This document shows, piece after piece, positions 1 through 6,782 of a stretch of DNA of 25,869 bases. The translations under genes were made by a program, and so were the position numbers. Location: the NCBI GenBank assembly GCA_900313345.1, contig OMQW01000029.1, forward strand, positions 1 through 25,869, given 5' to 3'. Source of the DNA: an uncultured Eubacteriales bacterium (lineage in GTDB: Bacteria > Bacillota_I > Bacilli_A > RF39 > UBA660). Position 1 is the first letter of the stretch. Each line of letters starts with the position of its first letter. A model generated the notes under the pieces. That model ran no database searches. It worked only from the letters and a program-made list of their open reading frames with translations, and was not told where the DNA came from.

Positions 1-1151
1 ACTTTAAATTTCATTCAATCTATAATGTAGTAGAATCTAAATTTATTAATGAAGATGATTTAAAAGAATTTGATAAATTGGATGAAGTATATAATAATTC
101 AAATGAATTATCATCAAGCTCTAAAAAATTAGTTGAAGGAACTAATAAAATTAGTGAAGGATCAACCAAATTAAATGAAGGATTAAAGATAGCATTAGAA
201 GGAGCTACTAAACTAGAACAAGGTGGATCAACTGTAGATACAAGCTTAGTTCAAATAATATCAGGTTTAAAAAGTGGAGAAGCTGCACTTAAAGATGAAA
301 TGAGTACTATGAGTACTAAAATTGCTAGCTTAAATGAGTTAAAAGCAGGAAATGAGTTAGCAAAAAAATCAGCTCAAAAACAAATAAGCGATTTAGTTGT
401 ACAAGGAACAAAAGATCAAGTATCTAGTTTAAAACCACAAATTCCAGCACTTATTCAAGCAGGAAAATTAACAACTGAAGAAGCTACACTTATTCAAAGT
501 ACTTTAACAGAAGATGGTAATGCCTTACATGTAGCAAGTCCTAATTTTAAAACAGTAATAACTGCTTTAAAAGCAAAATCTATGTTACAAGAAGAGCAAT
601 ATGAATCTTTACTAGGAGCATATAATCAATATGTAGGTGAAGATAAACAAGGTATCGTTTATTTATTAAATAGTAATATATATGCAATAGATGAAACTAT
701 TAAGACATTACAATCTTCAGCATCTTCAATAACTACTCAATTAGGAACAATTGATAAGTATTTAAGCGAATTACAATCAAAAGGAACTAAAGAAGTAAAA
801 AATGGCTCATCAAGCTTAAGAAAAGGCCTAGAAGAATTATATAATGGTTCATCATCATTAAAAGATGGTTCTAATGAATTAAAAGAAGGTATGACTAGAT
901 TTGATAATGAAGGTATATCTAAAATTAATGAATTAGTAAATGGTAAATTAAAAGAAAATGTTGAAAGTTTAAAAGCAATAGTAAGAACTGGAAATAACTA
1001 TGATACATTTACAATGAAAAATAGTGAAGATGAAGGAAATACTAAATTTATTATGACTATAGATAATAAAGAAAAGAAAACAAATACTAGAAAGAAATCA
1101 ACAAAAACAGTAAAAAAATCTTTACTAGATAGAATTAAAGAAGCTTTATAA
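1..1151 (+). CDS. LxxG-heptad repeat protein, 3' part (5' end outside window)
   Basis: The reading frame is open from base 3 to TAA at 1149-1151, so the gene enters from the left edge and about 382 residues are visible; the first ATG, at 78, is probably internal. Two blocks carry the X-X-X-Leu-X-X-Gly heptad (KLVEGTN, KISEGST, KLNEGLK near the start; SLRKG, SSLKDG, NELKEG about 100 residues before the end). This pattern is known from YhgE/Pip-type membrane proteins and related surface proteins, where it forms long helical extracellular segments. Between the blocks is a mostly helical, Ser/Thr/Lys-rich region. The last 30 residues are basic, with no membrane helix, so any membrane anchor or signal peptide must lie in the missing N-terminus. 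Function is unknown. A perfect 12-bp terminator begins inside the last codons. Confidence 0.7.
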   Translation, partial: FKFHSIYNVVESKFINEDDLKEFDKLDEVYNNSNELSSSSKKLVEGTNKISEGSTKLNEGLKIALEGATKLEQGGSTVDTSLVQIISGLKSGEAALKDEMSTMSTKIASLNELKAGNELAKKSAQKQISDLVVQGTKDQVSSLKPQIPALIQAGKLTTEEATLIQSTLTEDGNALHVASPNFKTVITALKAKSMLQEEQYESLLGAYNQYVGEDKQGIVYLLNSNIYAIDETIKTLQSSASSITTQLGTIDKYLSELQSKGTKEVKNGSSSLRKGLEELYNGSSSLKDGSNELKEGMTRFDNEGISKINELVNGKLKENVESLKAIVRTGNNYDTFTMKNSEDEGNTKFIMTIDNKEKKTNTRKKSTKTVKKSLLDRIKEAL

Positions 1152-1166
1152 TTAAAGCTTCTTTTT
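1137..1166. terminator. Bidirectional intrinsic terminator between convergent genes
   Basis: A perfect 12-bp stem (1137-1148 with 1153-1164) has a 4-nt loop, a T-run on the + strand and an A-run before the stem that serves the minus strand. The + gene's TAA (1149-1151) lies in the loop, and the minus gene's TAA (1154-1152) starts in the loop and runs into the stem. Confidence 0.85.
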
Positions 1167-1502
1167 ATTTTTCCTAAAACTAGAAAGTAAACTAACTAGA
1201 ATAATTAATATTAAGTATATAAATAGTTTAAAATTAATTTTATACCCTAAAATAATATTTAAAACAAAAAATAAACCAGAAATAATTAATCCTATTAATA
1301 AACTATATATAGTTTTATCATTCATTTTTCTAATAGAATCTCTACTACCATTAAAATATATAATTATAATGAAGATAATAAAATTAATATAATACATAAC
1401 TTTATCACCTATAATATTAAAGTAATTTAATATACTTAATATAAATATACAAATTAAATAATAAATAAATATATATAATATATTTTTAAATAATTTTTTC
1501 AT
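1152..1502 (-). CDS. Small four-helix membrane protein, TIGR04086/YrzE-like
   Basis: This 116-residue protein is almost entirely hydrophobic, with four predicted membrane helices at about residues 5-25, 33-50, 65-86 and 90-108. A short polar connector (GSRDSIRKMND) lies between helices 2 and 3. Length, helix count and a basic middle loop followed by a Gly-containing helix fit the TIGR04086/YrzE family of small Firmicutes membrane proteins, but the match is from layout rather than diagnostic residues. On the minus strand an AGAGGT ribosome binding site (1508-1513) sits 5 nt upstream of the ATG at 1502. The gene converges on the heptad-repeat gene and shares its terminator. Its function is not known. 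Confidence 0.6.
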   Translation of the reverse strand: MKKLFKNILYIFIYYLICIFILSILNYFNIIGDKVMYYINFIIFIIIIYFNGSRDSIRKMNDKTIYSLLIGLIISGLFFVLNIILGYKINFKLFIYLILIILVSLLSSFRKNKKKL

Positions 1503-1577
1503 ATATAACCTCTAATATATAAATATTCATATGTATAAAATAATATGATTTTAAACTATATATTAGTAGGTGATAAT

Positions 1578-1940
1578 ATGCTTATTATAAAGTTAATAAT
1601 ATCAGTTATAATGCTTTATCTATATAATAATAGAATAAATAAAAATATATTAGAAGTAACTCTAATAACAAATCTATGTATATATTTTACATTTAATAAT
1701 AATTATAGTATTTATATTTTATTTATCATTATAATTATTTTATTATTAAATTATAAAACTAATAAGAAAGATATTGTATTAATAGAAAATGGTAATATTT
1801 TAATAAGAAATATAATAGAAAATAATATATCAATAAAGTTTCTTATAAAAGAATTAAATAAAAGAAATATAAAAGATATAAAAAAAGTAAAAATATTAAG
1901 TATAAATAACGCAGGAGACATAAAGTATAAAGTAAAATAA
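1578..1940 (+). CDS. Mini YetF/DUF421-like membrane protein
   Basis: ATG at 1578 is chosen over one at 1545 because AGGTG (1568-1572) lies at the usual distance. The product is 120 residues. Two or three membrane helices (about residues 2-18, 24-38 and 42-58) are followed by a cytoplasmic domain of about 60 residues. That domain matches the DUF421/YetF C-terminal pattern: LIENGNILIRNIIENNIS, then a helix with LIKELNKRNIKDIKKV, then a strand ending NNAGDIKYKV. YetF proteins usually have about 220-290 residues and a larger domain, so this is a short version retaining the membrane anchor and the first part of the cytoplasmic fold. Related proteins occur in many Firmicutes; the molecular role is not established. 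No terminator is visible before the next promoter. Confidence 0.6.
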   Translation: MLIIKLIISVIMLYLYNNRINKNILEVTLITNLCIYFTFNNNYSIYILFIIIIILLLNYKTNKKDIVLIENGNILIRNIIENNISIKFLIKELNKRNIKDIKKVKILSINNAGDIKYKVK

Positions 1941-1947
1941 ATATATA

Positions 1948-1974
1948 TTGCAAAAAAAAGCATACTTTTATAAT
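1948..1974 (+). promoter_or_regulatory. Putative sigma-A promoter of the first DUF6273-like pseudogene
   Basis: TTGCAA (1948-1953) and TATAAT (1969-1974) are separated by 15 bp, shorter than the usual 17, so strength is uncertain. It would drive the broken secreted-protein gene that starts near 1998. Confidence 0.45.
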
Positions 1975-1997
1975 GTAATCATAAGATAGGTGAATTT

Positions 1998-2618
1998 ATT
2001 AAAGATATGAAGAGACTACTAATATTAATATTATTAATGATTTCTGTATTTTTGATAACACTTGAAATAACTTTTGCAACTTTCGATTATAGTAAGATAG
2101 GAGATACAGAAAATGCAATTAAAACAGGCACATACAAAGGTATATACTATGAAAATGAATGAAATGAAGATGGTTGGCCTGCAATAGAAGCAAGAAAATA
2201 TATTAATAATGTATTATTTAATCAAGTACCACAAGATTTAAAAAATATAATTATTGATACATTTGTAGTATCGTGACATGATTCAAAAAAAGGCAAAATT
2301 AATAGTACATCAACCGATAAAATGTATTTATTAAGTTCACACGAAATATGGGAGGATAAAAAACTTCTAACATATGATAGAGCATATAATGATACAAGAC
2401 AGCTGGACTATTATAAAGAAAGAAATGTATCACTAAATAATAATAGCACTGCTGCATCTAAAAGTTTTATTGACAATACTAAATCCTGTTGGTTACGCAC
2501 ACCATATGCATCAACTACCAATATGTACATACCAGTGACTGGTAGAGGGCAATTTGATGGAAATATAGCTAATTTAAGCTTAGGCATTTCAACAGTTTTT
2601 AGAATAGAACAAAAATAA
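1998..2618 (+). pseudogene. DUF6273-like secreted protein, decayed (lost start, two TGA)
   Basis: One frame of 207 codons encodes a signal-peptide-like N-terminus (KRLLILILLMISVFLI), then segments such as DGWPAIEARKYINN, TDKMYLLSSHEIWE, NDTRQLDYYKE and CWLRTPYAS, ending GISTVFRIEQK. These are the landmarks of DUF6273-type surface proteins and align with the second copy at 18940-19852. Two TGA codons interrupt the frame (2160-2162, 2274-2276). The second falls where the other copy has the Gly of ISGH, which suggests GGA to TGA. The position where ATG would be expected, 10 nt after the A of AGGTGA (1988-1993), is ATT at 1998; the next ATG, at 2007, is too far from that site. I infer a pseudogene. 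Only the last 98 codons lack an internal stop. TGA read-through is possible but unsupported. Confidence 0.65.
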
Positions 2619-2644
2619 ATACATTTTGTATTTATTTTTTTTTT
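2613..2644 (+). terminator. Intrinsic terminator after DUF6273-like pseudogene
   Basis: A 10-bp AT-rich stem (2613-2622 with 2628-2637), a 5-nt loop and a run of ten T (2635-2644). The stop codon TAA (2616-2618) is in the left arm. Confidence 0.75.
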
Positions 2645-2681
2645 AGATAATTTATAATTAATATAGTAAGGGATGATAAAA

Positions 2682-3188
2682 ATGAAAAAAATATTATTAG
2701 CAGTAGTAATAACATTTATAATAACATTAACAATAACAGTATCAGCATATAGTTATTTAGCAAAAGATATAAAGTATACACCTAAAGATAAAAATTGGAA
2801 AGTTGACAATATAGAAGATGCACTTAATGACTTAAAAAGTAATAACCAAGTAACATATGAAACATGGAGTACAGGATTATTTACAACTAGTAGATCAGGT
2901 ATTGCAAAAACTAAAGATATTAAAGTGCCTGAAGGAGTAAAAAAAGTTACAATTTATATATCAATATCATCAACATATGGGGTTATGCCACCTTCAGTAA
3001 CAGGTAATATTTTGGTAAATCAAACAGTCACTGAAAAATCCGAAACTTTTGTAAGTTACCAATATGCAAGTGGATTTTATGAAATAGTTGCATATACTAG
3101 TGGAGAGGCTGGAACTATTACTTTAAATGTAGCAATACCAGAAGCAGCAGATGGAAACTCATCAGATGCTATAGTTTTATTTCAATAA
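2682..3188 (+). CDS. Small secreted protein with YTPxDxxWxVxNxxDALN motif
   Basis: ATG at 2682 is preferred because AAGGGATGAT (2668-2677) is the ribosome binding site; the in-frame ATG at 2673 lies inside it. The 168-residue product has a signal peptide (MKKILLAVVITFIITLTITV, cleavage likely after VSA). The mature start reads YTPKDKNWKVDNIEDALNDL. From memory this motif recurs after the signal peptide of many small secreted proteins in uncultured Firmicutes, often near pilins and DUF6273 proteins. The rest (about residues 60-168) alternates in beta-strand fashion and ends TITLNVAIPEAADG...DAIVLFQ; it has no cysteine and no sorting motif. The role is unknown; a surface or appendage-associated protein is my inference. 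The gene stands alone between two terminators. Confidence 0.7.
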   Translation: MKKILLAVVITFIITLTITVSAYSYLAKDIKYTPKDKNWKVDNIEDALNDLKSNNQVTYETWSTGLFTTSRSGIAKTKDIKVPEGVKKVTIYISISSTYGVMPPSVTGNILVNQTVTEKSETFVSYQYASGFYEIVAYTSGEAGTITLNVAIPEAADGNSSDAIVLFQ

Positions 3189-3223
3189 ACAATATTAGAC
3201 AAATTATTTAAATTAAATAATAT

Positions 3224-3264
3224 AAGATAGACTTAGGTGATTAAATGAAAAAGTCTATCTTTTT
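3224..3264 (+). terminator. Terminator-like hairpin enclosing the next gene's RBS and start codon
   Basis: AAGATAGACTT (3224-3234) pairs perfectly with AAGTCTATCTT (3251-3261) and is followed by T through 3264. The 16-nt loop holds AGGTGA (3235-3240) and ATG (3245-3247) of the hydrolase gene. It could terminate the upstream transcript or modulate translation of the downstream gene. Confidence 0.6.
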
Positions 3265-4342
3265 ATTTGTTATATTTATAGTAATAAGTTTACTATTTAT
3301 TAATAATAAAAAAGAAATAAAAAAAGAAAATGAAGTAAGAGGAGTATTTATATCATATATAGAATTAAATGAGATGATAAAAGATAAAGATAAAACTACT
3401 TCTAAAAATAATATTAAGAAATGTCTTAAAAATATAAAATCTAATTATTTTAATACTATATTTTTACAAGTTAGGAGTCATAATGATTCTATATATAAAA
3501 GTAAATTATATGAAACCAGCGATAATATAATATTAAATGATAATACTTATTATGATGTTTTAAATTACTTCATTAAAGAATCTAAAAAATATAATATAGA
3601 TTTATACATATGGATAAATCCATTTAGATTAGGTAAAAAATATATTAATAATTCATATAAATATGGTGATTATTATTACTATAATCCAGCTAATAAAGAA
3701 ACTAATAAAATAATTATTAATGGAATAAAAGAATTAATAGATTATTATAAATTTAAAGGAATAATATTTGATGATTACTTTTATGTAAGTGATGATATAG
3801 ATAAAGAAGAATATAGTAAAATAAATAATACCTCTTTAAAGGAATTTCATTTAAATAACATAACTAATTTTATAAAAGATGTACATGATAATATTAAATC
3901 CAAAAACAAAGATATCTTATTTGGAATATCACCATCAGGGAATATAGACAATCTATATAATAAAGACTATGTAGATATAAAGAAATTAACAAGTTCAAAC
4001 AAATATTTAGATTTTGTAATGCCTCAAGTATATTATGGCTTTTATAATAAAAATATGCCATTTCTACAAACTATCAAAAGATGGGATAATATATCTAATA
4101 TAAAAATAATATATGCTCTAAGTTTTTATAAAGTAGGTAATATAGATAACTATTCTTTAACAGGTAGTAATGAATGGATTGATAATAATAATATTATTCA
4201 AAGAGAACTAATTTTAACTCGTAATACTAAAAATTATATAGGATTTTCAATTTATCGCTATGATAATCTATTTAATAAAGATTACTTTAACACTAATACT
4301 ATTATAGAACTTAATAATTTAAAAAAAACTTTAAAAAAATAA
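3245..4342 (+). CDS. GHL10 / DUF187 family glycosyl hydrolase-like protein, membrane-anchored
   Basis: This 365-residue protein has an N-terminal hydrophobic helix (residues about 4-19), a signal anchor or uncleaved signal peptide, so the enzyme should face outwards. The remainder is a TIM-barrel-like glycoside hydrolase of the GHL10 (DUF187, YngK-like) family: RGVFISYIEL at the first strand, NTIFLQVRSHNDSIYKS, YIWINPFRLG, FKGIIFDDYFY (acidic pair DD, probable active-site strand), FGISPSGNID and DFVMPQVYYGFYN. Family members are thought to act on cell-wall or exopolysaccharide glycans; the substrate cannot be read from sequence. AGGTGA lies 10 nt upstream of the ATG, inside the loop of a terminator-like hairpin, suggesting translational or read-through control. 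The neighbours are secreted and pilin-like proteins. Confidence 0.8.
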   Translation: MKKSIFLFVIFIVISLLFINNKKEIKKENEVRGVFISYIELNEMIKDKDKTTSKNNIKKCLKNIKSNYFNTIFLQVRSHNDSIYKSKLYETSDNIILNDNTYYDVLNYFIKESKKYNIDLYIWINPFRLGKKYINNSYKYGDYYYYNPANKETNKIIINGIKELIDYYKFKGIIFDDYFYVSDDIDKEEYSKINNTSLKEFHLNNITNFIKDVHDNIKSKNKDILFGISPSGNIDNLYNKDYVDIKKLTSSNKYLDFVMPQVYYGFYNKNMPFLQTIKRWDNISNIKIIYALSFYKVGNIDNYSLTGSNEWIDNNNIIQRELILTRNTKNYIGFSIYRYDNLFNKDYFNTNTIIELNNLKKTLKK

Positions 4343-4377
4343 TTATTTAATATATAATTATTATAGTAGGTGATGAT

Positions 4378-4881
4378 ATGAATAAAAAGGGTTTTACATT
4401 ACTAGAATTAATAGTAGTTATGATTATATTAGGAAGTATTATGTTATTAAGTCTTCCAAATATTAGCAGTATGATTGATAAAAACAGAAGAACAGCATAT
4501 ATAAATGATGCTAAAAAAATGATTAAGTTATCAAGATATAAATTTAATTTAGCAAGTGAAGGAAAACCAGCAGAACTTTATTGTAAACTATATACTCTTG
4601 CAGATCTTGATAGATCAGAACTCGATGTACCACCTCAAGGTGGAACATATGATGCTAGTTTATCTTACGTCTATGTTAAATATAATAAAACTTCAGCTAC
4701 TTATGAATATCATGTTCAATTATTAGAAAAATATAAAGTTGGTACTAAATATTATTATAGAGGTATTATTTCAACATTAGAAGAAAATCTAAATTATGAA
4801 AATAGTAAAATGAAATACGTCACTAATCCATATGAGACAAATGCTTACTTTACTAGAAACTTGACATGTACAACAATATAA
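4378..4881 (+). CDS. Prepilin-type protein 1 (type IV pilin / pseudopilin)
   Basis: The 167-residue product begins MNKKGFTLLELIVVMIILGS, a class III signal with predicted prepilin-peptidase cleavage between G5 and F6, Glu at mature position 5, and a hydrophobic assembly helix to about residue 29. The helix continues as an amphipathic spine (NRRTAYINDAKKMIKLSR). The C-terminal part is globular, with cysteines in LYCKL and at NLTCTTI, which could form a disulfide. Start: AGGTGA lies 10 nt upstream of the ATG. TATAAT at 4353-4358 may be its -10, with a poor -35. It belongs in type IV pilus, competence or minor-pilin systems; no ATPase, PilC-like protein or PilD is in the window, so its assembly machinery must be elsewhere. 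A second pilin follows on its own promoter. Confidence 0.85.
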   Translation: MNKKGFTLLELIVVMIILGSIMLLSLPNISSMIDKNRRTAYINDAKKMIKLSRYKFNLASEGKPAELYCKLYTLADLDRSELDVPPQGGTYDASLSYVYVKYNKTSATYEYHVQLLEKYKVGTKYYYRGIISTLEENLNYENSKMKYVTNPYETNAYFTRNLTCTTI

Positions 4882-4894
4882 TTTACAAAAAATA

Positions 4895-4923
4895 TTGACT
4901 ATAAAAAATCAAAAAGTTATAAT
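4895..4923 (+). promoter_or_regulatory. Strong sigma-A promoter of pilin gene 2
   Basis: TTGACT (4895-4900), exactly 17 bp, TATAAT (4918-4923). One of the two best consensus promoters in the window. It lies in the gap between the pilin genes, so the second pilin can be expressed independently. Confidence 0.8.
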
Positions 4924-4956
4924 TAAAATGTAAAAATAAGAAGATAGGAGATTAAT

Positions 4957-5535
4957 ATGAAAAACAAAAAAGGTTTTACGCTAATTGAACTACTAGCAGT
5001 TATAGTTATTCTTGGAATTTTAATGATTGCAGCTATTCCATCAATTTCTAATGCTATAACAAAATCAAGAAAAGATACATATGTTACTAATGCTAAAAAA
5101 ATAATTGATGCTGCAAGAACATCTATGGCTTCAGGTGAAGTTGTTCTTGCAAATGAGAACAATCAAGTAGCAGGTGGTATTTGCCAATATCCAGACCATA
5201 ATAAAACAACAGTTATTAACTTATTTAACGGAAGTGAAAACGTTTTACCTTATTTACTAGAACGTGGTGGTGCAAAGAGTAGTTTTGGACAAACTTATAA
5301 AGCTGGATATGTAATTATTTATAATAAAGGTAGTGAAGCAAATCATACAGATTATTATGATTACTATATATCTTTAGTAGATAATGGTGGAAATGGTATT
5401 TCAACTCCAATTAAAGAAGATATTCTTGAAAGAAAAGATATCCAAACATCTATCGCTGATCTAAATGCTAGTAATGTTATAAAAATTGACGATGAAACAA
5501 TAACTAATAGATATAATTGTGTAATTCAAAAATAG
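4957..5535 (+). CDS. Prepilin-type protein 2, likely a major pilin candidate
   Basis: The 192-residue product starts MKNKKGFTLIELLAVIVILG: predicted cleavage after G6, Glu at mature position 5, hydrophobic helix to about residue 30, then an amphipathic helix (TKSRKDTYVTNAKKIIDAAR). The globular domain is polar, with cysteines in GGICQYPD and near the end (YNCVIQK), so a C-terminal disulfide loop is plausible. It resembles pilin 1 in layout and first 30 residues but diverges afterwards. TAGGAG is 6-7 nt upstream of the ATG. Near-consensus TTGACT-17-TATAAT and a strong terminator make it a single-gene unit. High expression is inferred from the promoter, and major-pilin status is inferred from that. 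Confidence 0.85.
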   Translation: MKNKKGFTLIELLAVIVILGILMIAAIPSISNAITKSRKDTYVTNAKKIIDAARTSMASGEVVLANENNQVAGGICQYPDHNKTTVINLFNGSENVLPYLLERGGAKSSFGQTYKAGYVIIYNKGSEANHTDYYDYYISLVDNGGNGISTPIKEDILERKDIQTSIADLNASNVIKIDDETITNRYNCVIQK

Positions 5536-5551
5536 GCTTTGCCTATTTTTA
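5528..5551 (+). terminator. Intrinsic terminator after pilin gene 2
   Basis: 10-bp stem (5528-5537 with 5541-5550), 3-nt loop, T-rich right arm. The pilin stop TAG (5533-5535) is in the left arm. Confidence 0.85.
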
Positions 5552-5563
5552 TTTATTTATTTA

Positions 5564-5572
5564 TGCTATTAT
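5564..5572 (+). promoter_or_regulatory. Extended -10 promoter of nfo
   Basis: TG-C-TATTAT, with no recognisable -35. It lies 24 bp before the nfo start and just after the pilin terminator. Confidence 0.5.
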
Positions 5573-5595
5573 ATTAAAAGAAAGAAGATGATTAT

Positions 5596-6456
5596 ATGTT
5601 ACTAATAGGAAGCCATGTAGGATTTACTAAAGATGAAGAACTTCTAGGTAGTGTTAAAGAAGCCTTAAGTTATGGAGAAAATACTTTTATGTTTTATACA
5701 GGAGCTCCTCAAAATACATTAAGAAGAGAAATAAATAATAATTTAACAGAAGAAGCTTTAAAACTTATGGAAGAAAATAATATAGATAAAACTAAAGTAA
5801 TAGTCCATGCTCCATATATTATAAATTTAGCGAACACAGAAAAATATGATTTCGCAGTTTCTTTTTTAAAAAATGAATGTAAAAGAGTAGAAGCTCTAGG
5901 TATGAAATATTTAGTGTTACATCCAGGTTCGCATGTAGGTCTAGGTAAAGAAGTAGGAATAAAAAATATTATTAATGGTTTAAATGAAGTATTAGTAGAT
6001 ACTAACATAACTATTTTATTAGAAACTATGGCAGGTAAAGGAACAGAACTAGGAATAACTATTTCTGAGATAAAAGAAATAATAGAAGGTATAAATTATC
6101 AAAATATAGGAGTTTGCCTTGATACATGCCATTTAAATGACTCTGGAGTAGATATTAAAGACTTTGATAAATATTTAGAAGATTTTGATAAAGAAATAGG
6201 AATAAAATACATAAAATGTATTCATGTAAACGATAGCAAAAATGAACTTAATTCTCATAAAGATAGACATGAAAATATAGGTTTTGGAACAATAGGCTTT
6301 GATAATTTAATAAATGTTATTTATAATGATAAATTAAAAGATATCCCTAAAATATTAGAAACACCTTATGTAAATAAAATCCCTCCATATAAATATGAAA
6401 TAGATATGATAAAAGAAAAGAAGTTTGATAAAGAACTTCTAAATAAATTAAATTAA
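5596..6456 (+). CDS. nfo: Endonuclease IV (AP endonuclease)
   Basis: Deoxyribonuclease IV cleaves the phosphodiester bond 5' of abasic sites in base-excision repair, using three metal ions in a TIM barrel. All nine metal ligands of the family can be placed: H71 (VHAPY), H109 (LHPG), E143 (LLETMAGKG), D176 and H179 (CLDTCHLNDSG), H210 (HVNDSK), D223 and H225 (HKDRHENIG) and E255 (LETPY). The length, 286 residues, is normal for the family. It is a single-gene unit: extended -10 promoter upstream, and a GAAGATGAT-type ribosome binding site before the ATG. Its stop overlaps the stop of the convergent small gene by two bases, and its probable terminator (6489-6511) lies within that gene. Confidence 0.95.
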   Translation: MLLIGSHVGFTKDEELLGSVKEALSYGENTFMFYTGAPQNTLRREINNNLTEEALKLMEENNIDKTKVIVHAPYIINLANTEKYDFAVSFLKNECKRVEALGMKYLVLHPGSHVGLGKEVGIKNIINGLNEVLVDTNITILLETMAGKGTELGITISEIKEIIEGINYQNIGVCLDTCHLNDSGVDIKDFDKYLEDFDKEIGIKYIKCIHVNDSKNELNSHKDRHENIGFGTIGFDNLINVIYNDKLKDIPKILETPYVNKIPPYKYEIDMIKEKKFDKELLNKLN

Positions 6457-6707
6457 AAATATTTATTAGATAAATTAATGTAAAGATTAAGAATCTCTTT
6501 TAGAGATTCTTTATTTATTTTATCTTCTAAATAATTAAAACTATCTAAATAATCTTTATTTAATAGTTTTATATAATCTCTTTTAATAATATAATTTAAA
6601 TAATTAGATTCCATATCACTAATATAAATATTCTGAGTCTCTAATAATCCTCTAACTAAATATTTATTTAAATATTTAATATTATTTTTTATAAATCTTC
6701 CTATCAT
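6453..6707 (-). CDS. Small uncharacterised protein (84 aa)
   Basis: No family is recognised. The product is 84 residues, predicted helical and rich in Asn, Tyr, Leu and Lys, with no signal peptide, membrane helix or cysteine. I accept it as a gene because on the minus strand an AGAGAGG ribosome binding site sits about 6 nt before the ATG at 6707, and its stop is neatly placed against the nfo stop in a convergent pair. The high AT content makes spurious frames of this length possible, so confidence is moderate. The nfo terminator hairpin falls in its 3' part (the EILNL region). Confidence 0.5.
   Translation of the reverse strand: MIGRFIKNNIKYLNKYLVRGLLETQNIYISDMESNYLNYIIKRDYIKLLNKDYLDSFNYLEDKINKESLKEILNLYINLSNKYF
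6489..6520 (+). terminator. Probable nfo terminator inside the convergent gene
   Basis: Perfect 9-bp stem AAGAATCTC (6489-6497) with GAGATTCTT (6503-6511), 5-nt loop, then a T-rich tail (TATTTATTTTAT). On the minus strand there is no U-tract after the hairpin. Confidence 0.55.
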
Positions 6708-6754
6708 ATAAACCTCTCTTTTTTTAAATATATGGTAGTAAGTTTTTAAATATG

Positions 6755-6763
6755 TGTTAAACT
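6755..6763 (+). promoter_or_regulatory. Extended -10 promoter of the PBP2-like gene
   Basis: TG-T-TAAACT about 20 bp before the start codon. The same 9-mer occurs upstream of the gene at 15867. No clear -35. Confidence 0.5.
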
Positions 6764-6782
6764 AATAAAGAAGGAGAATAGT

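Noticed and set aside
1751..1963. Minus-strand 70-residue hydrophobic frame
   Set aside because: It is antisense to the YetF-like gene with no convincing RBS; its Phe/Leu/Ile bias follows from the complementary Lys/Asn-rich strand.
1998..2618. TGA recoding (Trp or Gly) making the first DUF6273-like frame an intact gene
   Set aside because: Start codon is also lost, one TGA aligns with Gly rather than Trp, TGG serves for Trp elsewhere, and the paralogue shows ordinary decay.
3245..4342. Reassignment of AGG in this Bacilli-like genome
   Set aside because: AGG in the hydrolase falls at the conserved Arg of the QVR motif, so it reads as Arg.
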